64,000 nucleotides of DNA from Crotalaria pallida (lineage: Eukaryota > Streptophyta > Magnoliopsida > Fabales > Fabaceae): assembly GCA_037953625.1 (NCBI GenBank), contig CM075651.1:150614001-150678000 (forward strand), in the 5' to 3' direction. Positions 58,977-64,000 of the stretch are shown here, piece by piece. Position numbers and translations under genes: made by a program. The notes under the pieces are model-generated. The model saw only the letters and a program-made list of their open reading frames with translations. It searched no databases and was not told where the DNA came from. How positions within the stretch are numbered: the first letter of the stretch is position 1; each line of letters starts with the position of its first letter.

Positions 58977-59958
58977 TATTTTTTTTCTTATATTTCAAAG
59001 CAGAAAGTATAGATAAGTGTAACAGATTTTTCTAAATTTTTTTTTTATTAAAAATATAATGTATGTATGTGACTAGTTGTACAAATTAAAATATGTATAA
59101 AAAATATACGAAAAAGGGACTTAAACCCATACATGTAATTAATTTAAAAATAATACGAGATAAATGTAGATAATTGAACAAATTGTATGCAAGAAGGGAG
59201 GGTCCAGGTTCGGGGTTGCCCTCCCTTGCATGGTTACTCTCCCTTGCATCTATTTCTCAATAAAGTTAAATTGTACTAAGGTTTTAGTAGTTTTCTTTTT
59301 TTTTGAAGAAATCGATAAAGTTAACTAATTTTATTAGTTTGCATATATTTTTTAAAAGTGATTTATAATATAAAAATCTGAGAGAGTATTTTAAATTTAA
59401 AAAAAAAATCACAAGGATCCTTTATTTTTGGGGTATGAAATTTTTAATTGTAAATAAAATTTCAATTTCATCTATTTCAATTCCAATGTGAAAAATTATA
59501 ATTTTAAATTCAAATTTTTGAAATTTTTGGTGGTGACTATGATGATGGTATTGTGGGTGGTGGTGCCAATGATCATGGATGGTGGATGTCAACAATGATG
59601 GGGTGATCATTCGGCAATTCAAACTAACCGATTGAGTTCAAGCTGAACCGCTTCGAGCTCAAGCCATGAGTAGAATGGGGTAAAAAATTCATCATTCAAG
59701 AAAAACCCTAACTTTTTTGAATTGTAAATACCTAACTTTTTGAAATTTTATTAGCTAACTTTTGAACTGTAAATACCTAACTTTTTTCTTATATTACTGG
59801 CTAATTGGCTATTAACAATACTAGTTACTTGCATGACATATTAGCTATTAACCCATGTTACACCTCAATGTTCACTACTTGTTCAGTTGTTCTCCCGAAA
59901 CTTGACGTTGAGGTAGGGAAAGAAATTAAAGCAACAAGTAATCAGGGAAACAAGAGAC
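58977..59958. other. Intergenic stretch
   Basis: AT-rich DNA with a GGTGGT-rich patch at 59525-59600 and a duplicated 'CCTAACTTTTTGAA..' segment near 59707-59780. No gene supported. Confidence 0.45.
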
Positions 59959-59962
59959 TTTA

Positions 59963-60446
59963 GAGCATCTGCAGGGGCCAATTTTTTTTGTCCATCCCTC
60001 TTTATAGACTGTCCTTTATTTCCGGTGTGGAGGACGAAATTTTGTCCCAATTATTAGAGATTGTCCCCGATTATAAACGGTCCATGGAAGAAAAATATGG
60101 AGTAATTAGTTTGTGATGATTTTCATCATAAAATAATAAAAATATAAGATAAATAATAAGATCTATTTAAAAATAAAAATTAAATTTATGAGTCAAGTGA
60201 AAAAATAATTGAGATTTGAATAATAAAATAGCGTGAGTCTGGGATGATATAGCACAACAATCAACTAATAAAACCAATGATTGAATGACAAGTCATTCAA
60301 TTTTGACCATTAAATGATAACATGTATATCTCATTAAATGACTTATCACCGTTATTGGTTTATTAAAAGATTGTTGTGCTACCATCCTAATTTTAATTGC
60401 ATGAAAGCAATGCCCTAAAAAAAACTGTCGACGGCCAATGATGCTC
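59963..60446. mobile_element. PIF/Harbinger-type MITE with nested M3 element
   Basis: The ends GAGCATCTGCAGGGGCCAAT and GGCCAATGATGCTC are flanked by TTA (59960-59962, 60447-60449), as expected for the superfamily. The outer element without the insert is about 295 bp. Confidence 0.78.
60231..60425. mobile_element. Foldback MITE, family M3, nested
   Basis: ATATAGCACAACAAT at the left pairs with ATTGTTGTGCTACCAT at the right, and AATGACAAGTCATTCAAT pairs with ATTAAATGACTTATCACC-type sequence. Same family as 52880-53072. Confidence 0.7.
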
Positions 60447-60969
60447 TTAATTTACTACGGATTATATTTGTCCCAACAACAAGAAGTAGGGTATGGTAGA
60501 CCTTTGGGTATCTTTGAAAATTGCGAGTTTAATGACTTTCCCATAATGGAGTTATCACATACATATCAAACTAACTTAGATTCCAAATTCTATTTTGATT
60601 TGATTTATTGAATCTAAATGTCAATCTTTTGTTGCATCTTGCTATTTGAAGAGGACATCTCTCACTAAAGTTTAATGAATTATATGTGGAATATATAGTG
60701 GATAGAAAAATAAATAAAATATGGTAATTAATTAGCTGTAATGAAATATATTTACAACAATCAACTTGTTAATAAAATTGTAAGACATAAAATATAAGAG
60801 TGCCCGCCTTTAAATAGACTGCCCCCATTCTCCTCCTCTTCTATAAGAAAAAATGCAGGCCTATCAAAAATTGTAAAAACTATATAAATATGATAAAATA
60901 ATCATTATACAAAGGTATGTATGAATCATTATGGTTTGGTATTTGATATTTGGTACCAGAAAATGGATA

Positions 60970-61100
60970 ATGTATCGACAGTGTAAAGTTTTTTACACAG
61001 TACATCATTCATCATTCATTTGTTTATGGTTGTTGACTTTTAGATTAAAGTAATACAAATGAATGATGGATGATGGAGTGATGACGTAAAGTACATACCC
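60970..61100. repeat. Small foldback
   Basis: CATCATTCATCATTCATTTG pairs with CAAATGAATGATGGATGATG across a short AT-rich loop; outer GTAAAGTTTTTTACAC and GACGTAAAGTACA are also symmetric. A weaker relative lies at 33520-33650. Confidence 0.65.
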
Positions 61101-61559
61101 ATTAATCTCATTTGGTATTGGAGGACTCTCTCATGTGGGGAAACTATATTTGTATTTGGTGCAAAGGATAGCATTGTATGTGGCAGGGAAGTGGGTCCAA
61201 TCTCCTTTGACAAACTGCTGCTTGAGTCACCGACCGGGACATCTGCTATCTAGATTTATTTACTGACACGCTCTTGCTCACCTTAATTACTCGCACAGTG
61301 CAAAATTTCCTCTATGTTTCAAGAGGAATCACCATCCGCATCCTACTAGTTTCACACTATTGTACGTAATTTACTCATGCACTATAATTATCTGTATTGC
61401 ATGGTTTATTTTATATTACAGTGTTTACCCTCCCCAACCACATTCCTATTTGAGATTGCAATGCTATGATTTCGGTGATTTTCACTATTGTATCATGATC
61501 CCAATTTTGAACACATTTTCCTATATCTGTTTATGATTGCAGTAAATAAATAACCTGTA

Positions 61560-61960
61560 TAATGAAATAAACTGTACGAGTTCCATATTTAAAAGTAGTA
61601 GGTGTTGTGGGGTGTTATCCCACGTGTACTGGTAAGCCGGTTTGTTGATATACGACGATGATAACGGGTGATGTGTGTCGTGTGTAAAGCAACGAGAGAT
61701 AAGTTCGGTCATACCTTGGCCACTACATGTATTTATAGGGTGGTTGGAAAGATATACTGTAATGAATGAGTCATAATGAGCATTAAGGCCGAAGAGTAAC
61801 GGCTCCGTAAATGCCATCATTTGCAGCATAATGACGAACCGTTATGTCGGTTACATATTGATTAACTATTGATGCCGAATTGTTGGTATGCCAAATTGAT
61901 GCTTGTTGGTCCGTGATACCGGTTATTATTTGTCCGTGATACCGGTCCATAAGTTATTAA
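61560..61960 (-). mobile_element. Possible LTR fragment (minus strand)
   Basis: The minus strand has a strong TATA-type CACCCTATAAATACATG (about 61733) followed by GC-richer leader-like sequence, and a 'ACCGGTATCACGGAC' repeat (two copies, 61910-61952) upstream. This resembles a retrotransposon LTR promoter. No TG..CA ends or target duplication could be fixed. Confidence 0.4.
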
Positions 61961-62624
61961 AGTGAACAATTAGATGCATTGGAATAGGAATTGGAAAATT
62001 AATCATAACTTCACACTTTTCATATATGTTTTTTCACTGAAAAGGATCTATTTCCGCTATATTACTCCATTATTATTATTGCGGTCAACTTTCTAAAATT
62101 GATTTGTGAGTTGAAAATAGAATTGTGTGGATCCTGCTACAGCCACAAGCCCACAATAAAGGTTGTTTGAAATCTGTTGATATTATAGATCAAAACTTCG
62201 GTAAGAAATTCCATCGAGGAATGGCCGACAACGAGTATTTAGATATTGTTTGCTTTCCACTTATATATATACCAAAAAAAAAAAAAAATAGTGTTTCTTT
62301 TTTCTTTTTAAAACAAAAATGGTGTTTCTTTTAACTTTGTAAAAATGTGTGAATTGAAGTTTATATATTTGACCGGATATTAAAAATTCATATTTTTCGA
62401 TAATAATATTTCAGTTAAGTATGTGCTGTTTGATATTCTTGAAAAGTAATTAGTTTTGATTTAAGATTATTTTATTATTTTTAATAATTTTAACAAATAT
62501 TTTTAAAATAATACTTATTAACAAAATCCACGTTTAAAACACAAAAAGTGAACGGCAATAACAACTAGTGAGAGAGAGTATAAAAAGAAAAAGAAATTTG
62601 CGAAGCAACAATGTCTACGTCATA

Positions 62625-62913
62625 CTCGATCCATTTTTATTTATCTGTCATGTTTCAAATAAAATACGCATTTTAAGAAATCTAGTGATTACTTATATTT
62701 CTAATACATTAATTATGTTTTTTTTCACTATATCCTTTCTCTTTCTATATTCATTAATTTTTCTCCACTACTTGCATAAACCAAAACATATTAAATAGTG
62801 ACAAACATGGAAAATAACATTCATTGTACTCTTGAAATCCTCAATATGACAGGTAATTAAAAAGAAACAAAAAATCTCTCCAAAAAGCGACAGATAATAA
62901 GAAACGGATGGAG
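62625..62913. mobile_element. Stowaway-like MITE (family S1)
   Basis: The left end CTCGATCCATTTTTATTTAT and right end AATAAGAAACGGATGGAG are flanked by TA. 289 bp, same orientation as the intron copy at 16629, more diverged. Confidence 0.85.
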
Positions 62914-62940
62914 TACTAACAAGCAAAGAGAACAACTATT

Positions 62941-63372
62941 TTTTTTAAAGGGAAAATATGTGGTTCATTCAATAGAAGAAGATAGTACAAGCAAAATCAA
63001 CGTTATCCAAACAAAATACATAGTTTTCACACAAATAACGTTAAGAAAAGCAAAATATTCTGCACTAACAACATTTTCCCTCTGGACATGTCTCTAACAT
63101 GATATTCAACGATCTTTATCTTCAAGATAACAATCTCATCAATGCTGGAAGTAAACACATTTTGGCGACAACGAATCTCAAATTTGTAGGGATGAAGCCG
63201 CTGAACAAAAGTCAAGTCAAAAGTATGCAAAAGACGAGTTGTCTTTACTATCATTTTTTCAATTATTTGAAAAAAGAGGATGGTCATCAGATCTCGAAGC
63301 TAACACAAAGCACATACCTCCCTAAAATAAAAACACCCAAAACAACTAAAGAATCACACTTATTTATATAAC
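62941..63372 (-). mobile_element. Possible LINE 3' end fragment
   Basis: The minus strand ends TTGAATGAACCACATATTTT then CCCTTTAAAAAAAA, like a plant L1 tail. The 86-codon minus-strand frame above it has no recognised domain. Confidence 0.3.
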
Positions 63373-63763
63373 AAAACTTTCACAAAAACAAGAGTGAAAC
63401 CCATAAAAAATGGGATTAAAAACCACACACCCTCGCTATCTCTTTGATAAAGTAAGAAAAAAAAATAAATAAAAAAGGATGAGGACGGAGAAATCTTGAG
63501 ATCGAGAAACAGAGCCTCTCTCTCTCTGAAAATTAGGACCGGCTCAGATGCCAGTGTTATTCTTAATTTAGAACAACTGTTTTTTGAAAGTAACTTAATC
63601 AAACACTATATTATATTCACGAGACCAAATACTGCGATCTGAGAGCTCCTCACAAAATGGAGCTCTCGGAATAAAAGTTGAGAAAATAGTGATTGATAAG
63701 GCATGACACGTGTCCTAAGGATTTTTTTAAATTAATTAATAAAAAATAAAATATACTGATAGC

Positions 63764-63912
63764 AACATTTGGTACCAGTACACTGTTCTATACAAGTACA
63801 CTGTTCCATAGCAGCGTACTGTTCCATACAACATTTGGTACCAGTGCACTGTTATATACCAGTACACTGTTCCATAGCAGTGTACTTTTTCATACCAGTA
63901 CACAGTTCTAGG
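63764..63912. repeat. 18-bp minisatellite
   Basis: About seven diverged units of the form CAGTACACTGTTCYATAS, the block with ACATTTGGTACCAGT appearing twice. It runs close to the right edge of the window; similar sequence (GCACAGTTTAAGCACTGTG) may extend it. Confidence 0.85.
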
Positions 63913-64000
63913 TGAAGCAATATCATTATATTGTTTTATGCACAGTTTAAGCACTGTGTCTTGAGTAAAAATACATTGTTTCAACCGCAGCAAAATGTTT

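Overview
The window is a stretch of flowering-plant nuclear DNA, most likely from a eudicot. The evidence is spliced genes with GT/AG introns, a plant-specific ALOG (LSH) transcription-factor gene, AT-rich intergenic sequence, and very many plant-type transposable elements: TA-flanked 'CTCCCTCCGT' MITEs, tRNA-derived SINEs, Ty1/copia and LTR remnants, a TRIM, and hAT, PIF/Harbinger and Mutator-like MITEs. I cannot name the species from sequence alone.

Three host genes are supported. (1) The 5' part of an unidentified gene on the minus strand (792 down to 1, two exons, running off the left edge). (2) A complete 22-exon plus-strand gene for the Rab3 GTPase-activating protein catalytic subunit (13798-23258, about 950 residues); every exon joins in frame. 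(3) A single-exon plus-strand ALOG/LSH gene (41751-42452, 233 residues). They show no functional link. The rest is intergenic.

Layout. 1-792 gene 1; 1.0-5.0 kb a dense MITE and SINE cluster; 5.9-8.9 kb a SINE split by a 2.8-kb solo LTR; 9.2-10.9 kb a PIF/Harbinger element and two MITEs; 13.8-23.3 kb RAB3GAP1 with an intact MITE in intron 7; 23.3-34 kb mostly AT-rich intergenic DNA with SINEs and a large AT-rich inverted repeat; 34-37.3 kb a Mutator-like foldback element holding a TRIM remnant, then a hAT-like element and MITEs; 37.5-40.5 kb several SINEs; 41.7-42.5 kb LSH; 45.8-52.5 kb a decayed LINE, a nearly whole Ty1/copia element with four in-frame stops, and a foldback; 52.8-64 kb MITEs, two hAT elements with exact 8-bp target duplications, a Harbinger element with a nested MITE, LTR-like and LINE-tail fragments, and an 18-bp minisatellite at the right edge.

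I see no operon, CRISPR array, tRNA or rRNA gene, organelle insertion or gene cluster, and nothing that looks like a new biological system. What is interesting is the nesting history: several insertions have target-site duplications exact enough to order events, and some foldback elements could give double-stranded RNA. All coordinates were derived by eye; splice sites rest on GT/AG signals and frame continuity.
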